A stretch of 64,000 nucleotides of DNA from Stutzerimonas kirkiae (GCF_004327335.1 NZ_QJUO01000009.1:57481-121480), one strand, 5' to 3'; positions 16,774 through 25,885 are shown, counted from the first letter of the stretch. Numbers and translations: made by a program. Notes: a model not told the origin generated them from the letters alone.

Positions 16774-17550
16774 CTAGAACACCGCCTCGAACTCGTTGCC
16801 ATTGTTATCCCGCAGCCACAGGCGCGCCACCTCGCGCCCTTGCAACTCCAGGCTCAGGGTCGGGTTTTCACTGACCGCCGGATAGAGTTCGAGCGTGGCC
16901 AGGGCCTGCCCTTCTTCGTCGCGCAGTTGCGCCTGGTTCAGGAAGAACTCCGGAATAGCGTCGACCAGGCCGTTATCCATCGGATGGGAAACCCGCAAAC
17001 GCAGACGGCTGCCATCGGCGCGCTGGAAACGCGCACCCAGCACTTCCCCCAGGTGCTTCTCCCAACCTGGCTGGCTGCGCACCACACTGGGCGCCGTACA
17101 GCCACCGCCCGCCGCCTCCACCCGGGCGGAACCGACATGCCAGACACCATCGCGGGTCAATGCCGCCGCGCGAATGGCGGTCGCCTGTTCGACCCGGATA
17201 CGGATGGCGAGCACGGGCAGGACCTGCTCGCCAGGGTGAAAGGTGAAGACCCGCGGGATCGGATTGAGCTCGGCCCAGGCCTCGATACGCAGCACCTCGC
17301 CGGGCACTTCGCGGGCATCCACCTGGATCGGTACCTGTCGCGCGTCCTCGGCAAAAGGCGGTGCCAGTACCTTGACCCGCTCATCGAAGACATAGGGCTC
17401 CCCCTTCAGCAATCGCTGATAGTGGTAATCCCACATCGTCGACTGCAGAGGGTCGCGCCCGGCGGCCCAGGCATTTCCCAATACGCTCGCCAGCAGTAGA
17501 AGCAGCGGCAGGTATCTGGCCCATGCAACCCTCCTCGAACCGGCTGTCAT
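16774..17550 (-). CDS. Quinoprotein dehydrogenase-associated SoxYZ-like carrier
   Basis: The 258-residue protein has a signal peptide (RYLPLLLLLASVLGNAWAAG). A SoxY-like half ends near AAGGGCTAPSVV, whose Cys corresponds to the sulfur-carrying swinging-arm Cys of SoxY (GGCGG type). A SoxZ-like immunoglobulin half follows (RLRVSHPMDNG, FFLNQAQLR, LWLRDNNGNEFEAVF). This fusion is a known companion of PQQ alcohol dehydrogenases of unknown chemistry. Its ATG overlaps the pedF stop codon (ATGA at 17547-17550), so translation is coupled. Confidence 0.85.
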   Translation of the reverse strand: MTAGSRRVAWARYLPLLLLLASVLGNAWAAGRDPLQSTMWDYHYQRLLKGEPYVFDERVKVLAPPFAEDARQVPIQVDAREVPGEVLRIEAWAELNPIPRVFTFHPGEQVLPVLAIRIRVEQATAIRAAALTRDGVWHVGSARVEAAGGGCTAPSVVRSQPGWEKHLGEVLGARFQRADGSRLRLRVSHPMDNGLVDAIPEFFLNQAQLRDEEGQALATLELYPAVSENPTLSLELQGREVARLWLRDNNGNEFEAVF

Positions 17551-17981
17551 TTGCCGACGCGGCTCTCGATATAGGTCCGAATGGCCCACAAGGCTTCCTG
17601 ACTCAGGTGATCGGCCATGCGCGGCATATAGACCGCGCCATCTCGCACGGCACCGTTGATGACACGCTCTTTGAACCACTCATCGCCACTGATATCCGCC
17701 TCCAGCTCGCGTAGATCGGGTGCGATACCGCCGGACATGGCCTCCAGGCCGTGGCAGCGCGCACAGTTCTGGTTGTAGGCCGACGAGCCGATGTCCACCG
17801 CCAGATCGTGCTCGGGCGAACTTCCACGGTAAGGGTTCTCGTCCAGCCACTCGGCACCGAGCGGCGTCAGGCCATCGGTATTCACCGCTTGCGGCACCAT
17901 ATCCCCATGAGCCATGACGGACCCGGTAGCGCCCAGTGCACCTGCGACCAGCAGTGCGCGCAACATTTTCTTCTTGTTCAT
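17547..17981 (-). CDS. pedF: Cytochrome c-550 PedF
   Basis: The 144-residue product has a signal peptide (MNKKKMLRALLVAGALGATG to MAHG) and one haem c motif, CARCH, at about residue 77. A Met ligand candidate lies in YMPRMADHL. It is the periplasmic electron acceptor of the PQQ-dependent alcohol dehydrogenase encoded divergently 458 bases away. The start is an ATG preceded by AAGGTGG. It heads the pedF, SoxYZ-like, metallohydrolase transcription unit. Confidence 0.9.
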   Translation of the reverse strand: MNKKKMLRALLVAGALGATGSVMAHGDMVPQAVNTDGLTPLGAEWLDENPYRGSSPEHDLAVDIGSSAYNQNCARCHGLEAMSGGIAPDLRELEADISGDEWFKERVINGAVRDGAVYMPRMADHLSQEALWAIRTYIESRVGK

Positions 17982-18187
17982 GACTACCACCTTCTTTTCG
18001 TGATTCCTGCAAGGCACGCGCGCCAGGCCGGGCAAGCCCTGCGCAGCGCATGGCAGACATCTTAGAAAGGAGGCGGGAAACGCCAGAATGCTGCTTTGGT
18101 GGCCGACTTCTGCTCCCTTGGCATGGGGGCGGGGGAGTAGATTTTGCGCCCCTGGTAGCACTACCTCAGTAGCACACCCAAATCATG

Positions 18188-18238
18188 CCCGGATTGGGAA
18201 CTTTTCCCGACTTTAGCGGGAATAATTCCGTATCCGGG
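18188..18238. promoter_or_regulatory. Nested palindromes in the pedF/exaA divergent region
   Basis: In the 458-base gap, CCCGGA (18188-18193) and TCCGGG (18233-18238) form an outer inverted repeat. Inside are GGGAA-CTT-TTCCC (18196-18208) and GGAAT-A-ATTCC (18219-18229), with centres about 22 bases (two helical turns) apart. This looks like a multi-site operator for the regulator that induces alcohol oxidation. Which regulator binds is unknown. I see nothing else clear in 17982-18439. Confidence 0.45.
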
Positions 18239-18439
18239 CAGTGCCCGAGGTTCCAATAATCGAATCGCCGGGCCGCTTGACGCAGCCTCGTGGCAACTTC
18301 GCGGGCAACGCTGCCAGCCGGCGGGAAAGGCTCGCCCCAGGGTTGTGGGCAAGCAAGGAGATCCGGCGCACAACGCTCCCGCAAGTCGTTATACAGCCAG
18401 CAATGGCGGCCTAGTTCGAACAATAATGGGAACCAGAAC

Positions 18440-20299
18440 ATGACAACAAAATCGTTACCCAGCAGCAAACGCCCCCTCGCCTTCGCCGTCCAGTGCCTGG
18501 CGCTGGCCAGCAGCCTGGGCCTGGCTGGCGCAGCCAACGCCAAGCCTGTCACCTGGGAGGACATCGCCAACGACCACGTCACCACGCAGGACGTCCTGCA
18601 ATACGGCCTCGGCACCAATGCCCAGCGCTGGAGCCCGCTGGCCAAGGTCAACGACAAGAACGTATTCAAGCTGACTCCGGCCTGGTCCTTCTCCTTCGGC
18701 GACGAGAAACAGCGCGGCCAGGAATCCCAGGCCATCGTCCATGATGGCGTGATCTACGTAACCGGCTCCTACTCGCGCATCTTCGCCCTCGACGCCAAGA
18801 CCGGCAAACGTCTCTGGAGCTATGCCCACCGCCTACCCGACGACATCCGCCCCTGCTGCGACGTGGTCAACCGCGGTGCCGCCATCTATGGCGACAAGAT
18901 CTACTTCGGCACCCTCGACGCCCGCGTCGTGGCGTTGAACAAGGACACCGGCAAGGTCGTCTGGAACAAGAAATTCGGTGACCATAGCGCGGGCTACACC
19001 ATGACCGGTGCCCCGACCATCATCAAAGACCAGAAGAGCGGCAAGACCCTGTTGATCCACGGCAGCTCCGGCGACGAGTTCGGCGTGGTCGGCCAACTGT
19101 TCGCCCGCGACCCGGACACCGGCGAAGAAGTCTGGATGCGGCCCTTCGTCGAAGGCCACATCGGCCGCCTGAACGGCAAGGAAAGCACCCCCACCGGCGA
19201 CATCAAGGCACCGTCCTGGCCGGATGACCCCAACCACCCGACCGGCAAGAAGGAAGCCTGGAGCCAGGGCGGCGGCGCCCCATGGCAGAGCGCCAGCTTC
19301 GATGCCGAAACCAACACCATCATCATCGGCACCGGCAACCCGGCCCCCTGGAATGGCTGGGCGCGCACCTCCGACGGTGGCAACCCGCACGATTACGACA
19401 GCCTCTACACCTCCGGCCAGGTCGGCGTGGACCCGACCAGCGGCGAAGTGAAGTGGTTCTACCAGCACACGCCGAACGATGCCTGGGACTTCTCCGGCAA
19501 CAACGAACTGGTGCTGTTCGACTACAAGGACAAGAACGGCAAGGTCACCAAGGCGACTGCCCACGCCGACCGCAACGGCTTCTTCTATGTGGTGGATCGT
19601 GCCAACGGCAAGCTGAAAAATGCCTTCCCGTTCGTCGACAAGATCACCTGGGCGACCCATATCGACCTGGAAACCGGTCGTCCGGTGGAAGTCGAAGGCC
19701 AGCGCCCGCCCAAGCCCGAGGCGGGCGAGAAGCACGGCAAGTCCATCGAAGTCTCGCCGCCGTTCCTCGGCGGCAAGAACTGGAACCCGATGGCCTACAG
19801 CCAGGACACCGGCCTGTTCTATGTTCCGGCCAACCACTGGAAAGAGGACTACTGGACCGAGGAAGTCAGCTACAAGAAAGGCTCCGCCTACCTGGGCCAG
19901 GGCTTCCGCATCAAGCGCCTGTTCGATGACCACGTCGGCATCCTGCGTGCGATGAACCCGACCACCGGCAAAGTGGCCTGGGAACACAAGGAAAAACTGC
20001 CACTGTGGGCCGGCGTGCTGGCCACCAAGGGCAACCTGGTGTTCACCGGCACCGGCGACGGCTACTTCAAGGCATTCGATGCCAGGAACGGCAAGGAGCT
20101 GTGGAAGTTCCAGGTCGGTACCGGGATCATTTCCCCGCCCATCACCTGGGAACAGGATGGCGAGCAATACATCGGCGTGACCGCCGGCTACGGCGGTGCA
20201 GTACCGCTGTGGGGCGGCGACATGGCCGAACTGACCAAGCCGGTCGCCCAGGGCGGTTCCTTCTGGGTATTCAAGCTGCCGAGCTGGGAGAAGAACTGA
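18440..20299 (+). CDS. exaA: PQQ-dependent alcohol dehydrogenase (ethanol type, ExaA/PedE)
   Basis: The 619-residue periplasmic quinoprotein has a signal peptide ending near [10 protein letters not shown] and an eight-bladed propeller with repeated tryptophan-docking motifs ([29 protein letters not shown]). The vicinal disulfide Cys pair is in [10 protein letters not shown]. The catalytic region is [17 protein letters not shown]. The residue two after the catalytic Asp is Ser rather than Asp, which marks the calcium type (ExaA/PedE) rather than the lanthanide type (PedH/XoxF). It oxidises ethanol and other primary alcohols and passes electrons to PedF. The ATG at 18440 directly precedes the signal peptide; upstream extension is not supported. 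Confidence 0.93.
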   Translation: MTTKSLPSSKRPLAFAVQCLALASSLGLAGAANAKPVTWEDIANDHVTTQDVLQYGLGTNAQRWSPLAKVNDKNVFKLTPAWSFSFGDEKQRGQESQAIVHDGVIYVTGSYSRIFALDAKTGKRLWSYAHRLPDDIRPCCDVVNRGAAIYGDKIYFGTLDARVVALNKDTGKVVWNKKFGDHSAGYTMTGAPTIIKDQKSGKTLLIHGSSGDEFGVVGQLFARDPDTGEEVWMRPFVEGHIGRLNGKESTPTGDIKAPSWPDDPNHPTGKKEAWSQGGGAPWQSASFDAETNTIIIGTGNPAPWNGWARTSDGGNPHDYDSLYTSGQVGVDPTSGEVKWFYQHTPNDAWDFSGNNELVLFDYKDKNGKVTKATAHADRNGFFYVVDRANGKLKNAFPFVDKITWATHIDLETGRPVEVEGQRPPKPEAGEKHGKSIEVSPPFLGGKNWNPMAYSQDTGLFYVPANHWKEDYWTEEVSYKKGSAYLGQGFRIKRLFDDHVGILRAMNPTTGKVAWEHKEKLPLWAGVLATKGNLVFTGTGDGYFKAFDARNGKELWKFQVGTGIISPPITWEQDGEQYIGVTAGYGGAVPLWGGDMAELTKPVAQGGSFWVFKLPSWEKN

Positions 20300-20332
20300 T
20301 GGCCGCATGACGAGCCCTGCGGGGCGCGTTTC

Positions 20333-20362
20333 CAGAGACCTGGCGTCACGCCAGGTTCTCTG
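20333..20362 (+). terminator. Strong hairpin between exaA and the pentapeptide gene
   Basis: CAGAGACCTGGCG and CGCCAGGTTCTCTG pair over 13 bp with one bulged T and a TCA loop. No T-run follows, so it may be a processing or partial-termination element that lowers expression of the downstream gene relative to exaA. Confidence 0.5.
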
Positions 20363-20425
20363 CGAAAGCAGCGGAGTTCCGGTGTTTTCCCAGAGAACCT
20401 ACAACTACAACAAACAGGTATCGCC

Positions 20426-21076
20426 ATGAAATTGCACAGACTGCTTCCCCTCGCCCTGCTCCTGGCAGCCCAAGCGGCACCCGCCGACGACAGCGACGCC
20501 CTGGTCATCAAGGGCTGCCGTATCGCCCCGGAAAGCCAGTGCCCGAACGCCGACCTGCGTGGCGCCGACCTGAGCAACCAGGACATGAAGAGCATGAACC
20601 TGGCCGGTGCCGACCTGCGCGGCGCCGACCTGCGCCACGCTCGGCTGGACCTGGCCAACCTGGAAAAAGCCAAACTGCAAAAGGCCAACCTGACCCGCGC
20701 CAGCCTGCAACAGGCCAACCTGCGCCTGGCGGATTTCACCGAGGCCAGGCTGGTCGCCATCCAGGGCTGGGGACTGTTCGGCCAGGCCGCCCAGTTCCAG
20801 GACGCCGACCTGACCGCCGCCTATCTGGAATTCGCCCGTATCAGCGGCGCCAGGATGCACGGGGCCAACCTGACCGCCGCCGACCTGGAAATGACCTGGC
20901 TGAGCAAGGCCGACCTCAAGGGCGCCAACCTCACCGACGCCAACCTGCAGGAAGCCAAGTTCGGCGAGGCCAACCTGGAAAACGCCACACTCACCGGCGC
21001 CCGCCGCCACTACGCCAATTTCCAGGGCACCAATATGGAAGGCTGCACCGACTGCCCGCATGACTGGGACAAGTAA
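20426..21076 (+). CDS. Exported pentapeptide-repeat protein
   Basis: The 216-residue protein has a signal peptide (MKLHRLLPLALLLAAQAAPA) and then more than twenty A(D/N)Lxx repeats such as ADLRGADLRGA and ANLTDANLQEAKFGEANLEN. These form a right-handed quadrilateral beta-helix in this fold. A break at about residues 113-126 (IQGWGLFGQAAQFQ) splits the helix. Cys residues occur near the N-terminus (KGCRIAPESQC) and at the end (GCTDCPHDW), suggesting disulfide caps. It follows exaA in the same direction. The function is unknown; periplasmic location and the neighbour suggest a role with the quinoprotein system. Confidence 0.85.
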   Translation: MKLHRLLPLALLLAAQAAPADDSDALVIKGCRIAPESQCPNADLRGADLSNQDMKSMNLAGADLRGADLRHARLDLANLEKAKLQKANLTRASLQQANLRLADFTEARLVAIQGWGLFGQAAQFQDADLTAAYLEFARISGARMHGANLTAADLEMTWLSKADLKGANLTDANLQEAKFGEANLENATLTGARRHYANFQGTNMEGCTDCPHDWDK

Positions 21077-21295
21077 AGGCGACAGCTCCTGCTCCCTGAG
21101 CCCACATACCCGTCATTGTGGAAAACCGGGCTATTCACTGCGTTACGTTTCTCGCTGTTTTCACCTTGCGGGGCACCAGCTCGCAAGATCGTGGGCAGAT
21201 TCTGACAGCCAGGCCTTTCAACAACTTTGCCAGGGCGAATAGCGGGGTAGACGCGGCTGCATGTCCCCTCGCGGAACAGGGCCAGGGAGAGAGGG

Positions 21296-21570
21296 CTACC
21301 GACAGGCAGTCCGGGGCTGAGGATCTGCCGAGGGGCTGGGTGTTGAGGGGGAAGAGGCCTTACGAATCCAGTTGCTCAAGGTCTGAGCGGTGCAACCAAT
21401 CTTACTGGACACGGCCTCGATGGCCGCCCATTGGGAGTCGTGCGACTCGCGGACTTCGTAGACCATTCGCACGGCACGCTCGCGGACTTCAGGGGAAAAC
21501 TTCGGTGGCTTTGGCATAGTGGCTCCAGTTTCTCAAAAGGTGGAGCCTCCGCGATACCCGGGGCGGTTCA
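21296..21570 (-). mobile_element. IS3-family remnant: OrfA start plus one terminal repeat
   Basis: A 73-codon frame (21517 down to 21296) begins PKPPKFSPEVRERAVRMVYE, then SQWAAIEAVSSKIGCTAQTL and NWIRKA, the helix-turn-helix start of IS3-type OrfA. It then runs into unrelated residues and stops. The end at 21570 reads, on the minus strand, TGAACCGCCCCGGG, an IS3-type terminal repeat. It lies one base from the stop codon of the TonB receptor. OrfB and the other end are missing, so the element is dead. In the remaining 21077-21295 I see no gene or clear signal. Confidence 0.7.
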
Positions 21571-21571
21571 A

Positions 21572-24019
21572 TCAGAAATCGTATCTGGCTCCCACAGTGA
21601 TGTTGCGGGGGGCGCCGTAGTAGGCATAGGCCAAACTGCCAAGGGCTGTGTAGTATTTCTTGTCGAACAGGTTGTTGACGTTGAGGGTGGCGGAAAGATT
21701 CCGGTTAAATTTATAGCGAGCCATGGCATCGAAGACTACAAAATCATCTTGTGTGGCTTTGTAGTAGACGTTGGATACTGTAATAGGCAGCGTGGACATT
21801 TTTGATTGCCAGCGTGCGCCACCGCCAATTGTGAGCCCTTCCAAGTCTCCGGAGAAGAGGTAGGTATTCCAGAGTTTTACAGTGTCTGTGGGGTGTTCTA
21901 CTTCTTTGCGAACGCCGTCACCATCTTCTGATCGCGAGTGGCTGTAGCTAGCGCTAATGTTCCAGTCAGGTAATACTTCGCCAGCAATTTCAACATCGAT
22001 ACCCTTGGTTTCCATGCCATCGATGGCTCGAGAATAGGCAATGCCCTGGTTATAGCCAGCAATTTCGGTGGCGTTGTCACGCTTGATCTGGTAAGCCGCT
22101 ATATTGGCATTTAGGCGGCCATCGTAAAATTCGCCTTTCCAGCCGGCTTCATAGTTTGCTCCTACCTGCGGATCTATAACCTTACCATTGATGTCGATGA
22201 CGTTGTTAGGGGTGAAAATATCGGTATAGCTGATATAGACTGATTGTTGAGATGTTAGGTCGTAAATCATTCCAGCATAAGGGGTTACTTGGCCAGATTT
22301 TTTATAGCTACTTGTACCATGGTAACTGCTGGCAGGTATGGAAATAATCTGGTCAAATTTGTAGTCGGAGGTGCGTGCGCCCAGTATGACATGAAACCTG
22401 TCAGTAGGATTTAAGCGAAGGGCGGTATAGTAGCCCTTTTGAATGATATGGTAATCGTCAAATACATCCTCATCATTGTCTAGTGCATATGTTGTCTCAT
22501 TGGTTAATTGATTTGGATTGGATAGGCTCATAATTCCTTCAGCGTATCCGAGCGATTTGTAATCGCTCTTATATCTGCTGAATTCATAGCCAATGATTGC
22601 CTGATGTTCTCTGCCAAGCAACGAGAATGGACCTTGCAGATTGATGGCGGCGGACTTTTGATTTAATGGATTGATTATGCTGGCTATTCGCTCTGCTCTG
22701 AATTTACCCGTTTCCTTATTTGCGCTGTTGCCTCTATTAGCTGTCATGGCGGCAAGATTTCTTTCTTCTCGTTCGACATCCATATAGTTTCCTGCTATGG
22801 ATAGTTTCCAGTTGTTTTCCAGTGCTTGATCAAGATTAAAGAAGTAATTGGTTGTTTGGAATTGTGAGTTAATGTATTTGGAGCCGGCTGTGGCGGAGTG
22901 GGGTAAGTTTGTCTGTTCTCCGTTGCTGTAGAATACTGGAACCCCCGTCTGCCCATTATTCTCATATTTTGAATGGTCGATGCCAAATCGCACCGTTGTT
23001 TTATTCGTAATGTCGGCCTCTGTTACGCCATAAAGAGTGTCTCTCTTCTGGTTGTAATGATCGGTAAAAGTGTCATTATCCTGCTTGGCACCGACAAAGC
23101 GGGCGCGCAGCTTGCCGCTTTCTATCAGCGGGCCAGAAACATCTACCTGACCTCGGTAGTCATCCCATCGGCCGACGCTGCCTGATAGAGTAGCCTGGAA
23201 TTCCTTGGTGGGTTTCTTGCGTACCATATTGACCACACCACTCGGCACGCCGGCACCGGTCATCAATCCGGTTGCACCACGTACGACTTCGATCCTGTCG
23301 TAAATCGACATGTCGGTATAGGTCTGTGTTAAATTTTGAGTTGCGTTCTGCAGGTGGGTGGTAAGACCATCATATTGATATTTGCTGATTTGTTGGCCGC
23401 GCGAGTAAATATTAAAGCGCTCAGCTGCATCGCGGGAAATGGTGACGCCCGGCGTTTGTTCCAGTGTCTTGGTAATACTGGTCAGATTTTGATCGTCCAT
23501 ACGTTGCCGGGTAACGACGCTGATGGATTGCGGAGTTTCGCGGATGGACAGGTTCATCTTGGTGGCGGTACTGGTGACGCCGGTGGTGTAGCTGCCAGTA
23601 CCTTCGGTGGTAGCGAGGCCTTTGAGCGAGGTACCGGTTACACTGGTCGCCCCCAGTTCCAGCACATCAGCCCCACTCCGCTCCAATAATACATAACTCC
23701 CATTCCCCTGCCGTACCGCCTGCAAACCCGTACCGGAAAGGATGGCAGCGAAGCCCTGCTCGGCGCTGTACTGCCCATGCAGGCCGGCAGACTGGCGCCC
23801 ACGAAGCTGTGCGGAATCGAACGAGATCGCCGCACCGGCAGCGCCGGCGAAGCGGCTGAGCACGGTGTTCAGGCTGCCTGCCGCGATCTCGTAGGTACGG
23901 ATATCCGCCCGGGCCTGCGCGGCCTCGGCCAACGCCAGCGGGCTGGTGCCCATAAGGCCGATCAGGCCGAAGCGAATGGCATTGGCCAGCAGGCCGGCCC
24001 TGAATGGTTGATGGATCAT
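21572..24019 (-). CDS. TonB-dependent siderophore receptor with STN signalling domain
   Basis: The 815-residue receptor has a signal sequence and a secretin/TonB short N-terminal domain at about 40-120 (TYEIAAGSLNTVLSRFAG). The plug (SIRETPQSISVVTRQRMDD, LEQTPGV, VVRGATGLMTGAGVPSG) and a beta-barrel end (NVNNLFDKKYY, TVGARYDF) follow. The STN domain is the hallmark of receptors that signal to a FecR-type protein, and fecR/fecI-type genes lie just upstream on the same strand. The start is supported by GGGAGG. Codon use is odd: roughly the last 2.1 kb is visibly richer in A and T than the STN-encoding part and the neighbours. The siderophore cannot be named. Confidence 0.9.
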   Translation of the reverse strand: MIHQPFRAGLLANAIRFGLIGLMGTSPLALAEAAQARADIRTYEIAAGSLNTVLSRFAGAAGAAISFDSAQLRGRQSAGLHGQYSAEQGFAAILSGTGLQAVRQGNGSYVLLERSGADVLELGATSVTGTSLKGLATTEGTGSYTTGVTSTATKMNLSIRETPQSISVVTRQRMDDQNLTSITKTLEQTPGVTISRDAAERFNIYSRGQQISKYQYDGLTTHLQNATQNLTQTYTDMSIYDRIEVVRGATGLMTGAGVPSGVVNMVRKKPTKEFQATLSGSVGRWDDYRGQVDVSGPLIESGKLRARFVGAKQDNDTFTDHYNQKRDTLYGVTEADITNKTTVRFGIDHSKYENNGQTGVPVFYSNGEQTNLPHSATAGSKYINSQFQTTNYFFNLDQALENNWKLSIAGNYMDVEREERNLAAMTANRGNSANKETGKFRAERIASIINPLNQKSAAINLQGPFSLLGREHQAIIGYEFSRYKSDYKSLGYAEGIMSLSNPNQLTNETTYALDNDEDVFDDYHIIQKGYYTALRLNPTDRFHVILGARTSDYKFDQIISIPASSYHGTSSYKKSGQVTPYAGMIYDLTSQQSVYISYTDIFTPNNVIDINGKVIDPQVGANYEAGWKGEFYDGRLNANIAAYQIKRDNATEIAGYNQGIAYSRAIDGMETKGIDVEIAGEVLPDWNISASYSHSRSEDGDGVRKEVEHPTDTVKLWNTYLFSGDLEGLTIGGGARWQSKMSTLPITVSNVYYKATQDDFVVFDAMARYKFNRNLSATLNVNNLFDKKYYTALGSLAYAYYGAPRNITVGARYDF

Positions 24020-24229
24020 GCTGTTCCTCCCCTGGTCAACGCTCGAATGACGTTGTTCGAGGAGTAGCCGAACGGGAATGCAGGAAAGTGCAAGGTGAAT
24101 CGCTTTATTTCGCAATTGACCATATCCGTAATGCGATGGGCTCGCTGGCGAGTCCACACAGAGAATGGGTCGAGGAACACAGCGGCGATACCCATCGGTA
24201 ACGATGGCTACCGCCACGCTCGAGCCATC

Positions 24230-25192
24230 CTATCCAGGGGCCCGGGTCAGCGTTACCCAATAGCGGGTGCGCCGGACGGCCTGCAACCCAAGGCCGCTTT
24301 CCAGCGCCGCCAGCGCCAGGTCGGTGTCGTCGATGGGAAAGGCGCCGGAGACATTCAGGGCGGCGATGGCCGGATCGCAGCGCAGGATGCCGTGGCGGTA
24401 GCGGGACAGCTCCGCGAGTACCGCATGCAGCGGGCGGTCGACCACCACCAGGCTACCCTGCTGCCAGGCCGCCACGCCCGGCGCGTTGTTTTCCACCGGG
24501 GATATGCCCTGGCCATCGAAACGGCTGGTCTGCCCTTCCGCCACACGCTGTACGTCGCCCTGGGCCGTGGTGACGAGCACCGCACGCTGCAACACCGCCA
24601 CTTCACTGCCCTGCTCGCCGCAACGGACGGTGAAGCGCGTACCCAGCGCCTGAACCCGGCCATGGGGCGTCTCGACCAGGAAAGGTCGCTGCAGCCCATC
24701 GGCGGCAGTCTCGACCAGTATCTCGCCGCGCAGCAGCCGCAACAGCCGCTGCTGCGGATCGAAATGCACGTCCAGCGCCGTATCGGTATTGAGCATCAGG
24801 CTGGAACCATCCGCCAGCCGGTGGCTTTGCCGCTGCCCCACGGCACTGCGGTAGTCCGCCTGCCAGGCTTGCCGGTAGTCGCTACGCCAACCCAGCCAAC
24901 CGGCTCCGCCAAGCAGCACGACGAACCCCAGCAGTTCGCGCCGCGAAGGATATGCGGCGCGCTGCTGCAAGGTGGCCCGGGCAATCCGGCCAGGGACTCG
25001 TTCGACCTGCTCACGCACTGCCTGTATACGCTGCCAGGCCTGCTGGTGAAGAGGATCGGCTGCGTGCCAGCTCGCCCATTCGGCCTCCTCTGCCTGACTG
25101 GCCGCACCTGAGGACAGACGCGCATACCAGACAGCAGCCGCACGGATGGCTGCGCGCTCCTGCTCGGAAATATCCATATCGGAGCGGCTCAT
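24230..25192 (-). CDS. FecR-type anti-sigma/sigma regulator
   Basis: The 320-residue inner-membrane protein has a DUF4880-like cytoplasmic N-terminus (AVWYARLSSGAASQAEEAEWASW, ADPLHQQAWQRI). A single hydrophobic segment at about 90-105 (LLGFVVLLGGAGWLGW) leads to a periplasmic FecR domain (RLADGSSLMLNTDTAL, GEILVETA, LGTRFTVR, VAEGQTSRFD). The C-terminal STN-like contact region resembles the SGAFPIDDTDLALAALE motif. It relays the receptor signal to the sigma factor encoded upstream. An alternative start lies ten codons upstream at 25222. Confidence 0.9.
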   Translation of the reverse strand: MSRSDMDISEQERAAIRAAAVWYARLSSGAASQAEEAEWASWHAADPLHQQAWQRIQAVREQVERVPGRIARATLQQRAAYPSRRELLGFVVLLGGAGWLGWRSDYRQAWQADYRSAVGQRQSHRLADGSSLMLNTDTALDVHFDPQQRLLRLLRGEILVETAADGLQRPFLVETPHGRVQALGTRFTVRCGEQGSEVAVLQRAVLVTTAQGDVQRVAEGQTSRFDGQGISPVENNAPGVAAWQQGSLVVVDRPLHAVLAELSRYRHGILRCDPAIAALNVSGAFPIDDTDLALAALESGLGLQAVRRTRYWVTLTRAPG

Positions 25193-25334
25193 GGATCCAT
25201 GCCTTTCAACGTCTTGGTACAAACGGCGGCAGGCTTGGATCGGAATACCAGTACCCCCACGGCGTTTAGCCTGCCGTCTGTAGCGTGCAGCCTGTAGCCA
25301 CTCCCACCCGTAAGCCGCCCGGCGTGTCGATGGC

Positions 25335-25847
25335 TCATAGCCCCAGCCGCATCAGACAGCAGTGCTCCATGGCCTTGGCCATATGGTTGTTCACCGTGCG
25401 CAGGGAAATCCCCAGTTCCCCGGCGATACGCGCATAGGTCAGGCCTTCGACCTGGGAGAGGATGAACACCTGCCGGACCCTCGGGCCAAGCCCTTCGAGC
25501 ATACGGTCGATTTCCATCAGCGCCTCGAACAACAGGGCCTGCTCTTCCAGCGAAGGCACTTGCGCCTCGGGCAGGCTGGCCAGGACTTCCTGGTAGCTCT
25601 GCTCCAGGGTGCGCCGGCGGAACAGGTCGAGCATGATGCCCTTGGCCACTACCGAGAGGTAATGCCTGGGCTCGCGGATATCCAGCGCATTGCGCTTGCG
25701 GATGATGCGCAGGAAGGTGTCCTGGGAAACGTCGTCGGCATCGCTGGCGCTGCCCAGCCGCTTGCGCAGCCAGCCTTTCAACCAGCGATGGTGCTCGGTG
25801 TAGAGACTGGTTACTGCACTGTGCAGGGCTGGATCATCCGACGACAT
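25335..25847 (-). CDS. ECF sigma factor, FecI family
   Basis: The 170-residue protein has sigma region 2 (LYTEHHRWLKGWLRKRLGS, DADDVSQDTFLRI, PRHYLSVVAKGIMLDLFRRR). Region 4 follows (LPRVRQVFILSQVEG-like, with LTYARIAGELGISLRTVNNHMAKAM). It directs RNA polymerase to the receptor promoter when iron-siderophore is bound. A Fur-like site lies 20 bases upstream of the ATG. The order sigma, anti-sigma, receptor on one strand is the standard Pseudomonas iron-starvation arrangement. Confidence 0.92.
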   Translation of the reverse strand: MSSDDPALHSAVTSLYTEHHRWLKGWLRKRLGSASDADDVSQDTFLRIIRKRNALDIREPRHYLSVVAKGIMLDLFRRRTLEQSYQEVLASLPEAQVPSLEEQALLFEALMEIDRMLEGLGPRVRQVFILSQVEGLTYARIAGELGISLRTVNNHMAKAMEHCCLMRLGL

Positions 25848-25866
25848 GACAGATACTTGAGCAGCT

Positions 25867-25885
25867 AATGAAAACGACTTGCATT
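25867..25885 (-). promoter_or_regulatory. Candidate Fur box upstream of the FecI-type sigma gene
   Basis: AATGAAAACGACTTGCATT matches the 19-base Fur consensus (AATGATAATGATTATCATT form) at 14 positions by eye and sits 20 bases before the start codon. It would couple the sigma factor to iron status. Confidence 0.5.

Noticed and set aside
18440..20299. Lanthanide-dependent (PedH/XoxF) alcohol dehydrogenase
   Set aside because: The residue two positions after the catalytic Asp is Ser (WDFSG), not the Asp required in lanthanide enzymes.
20426..21076. CRISPR-like or tandem DNA repeat
   Set aside because: The periodicity comes from pentapeptide codons (GCC AAC CTG type) in one coding frame and the DNA repeats are degenerate.
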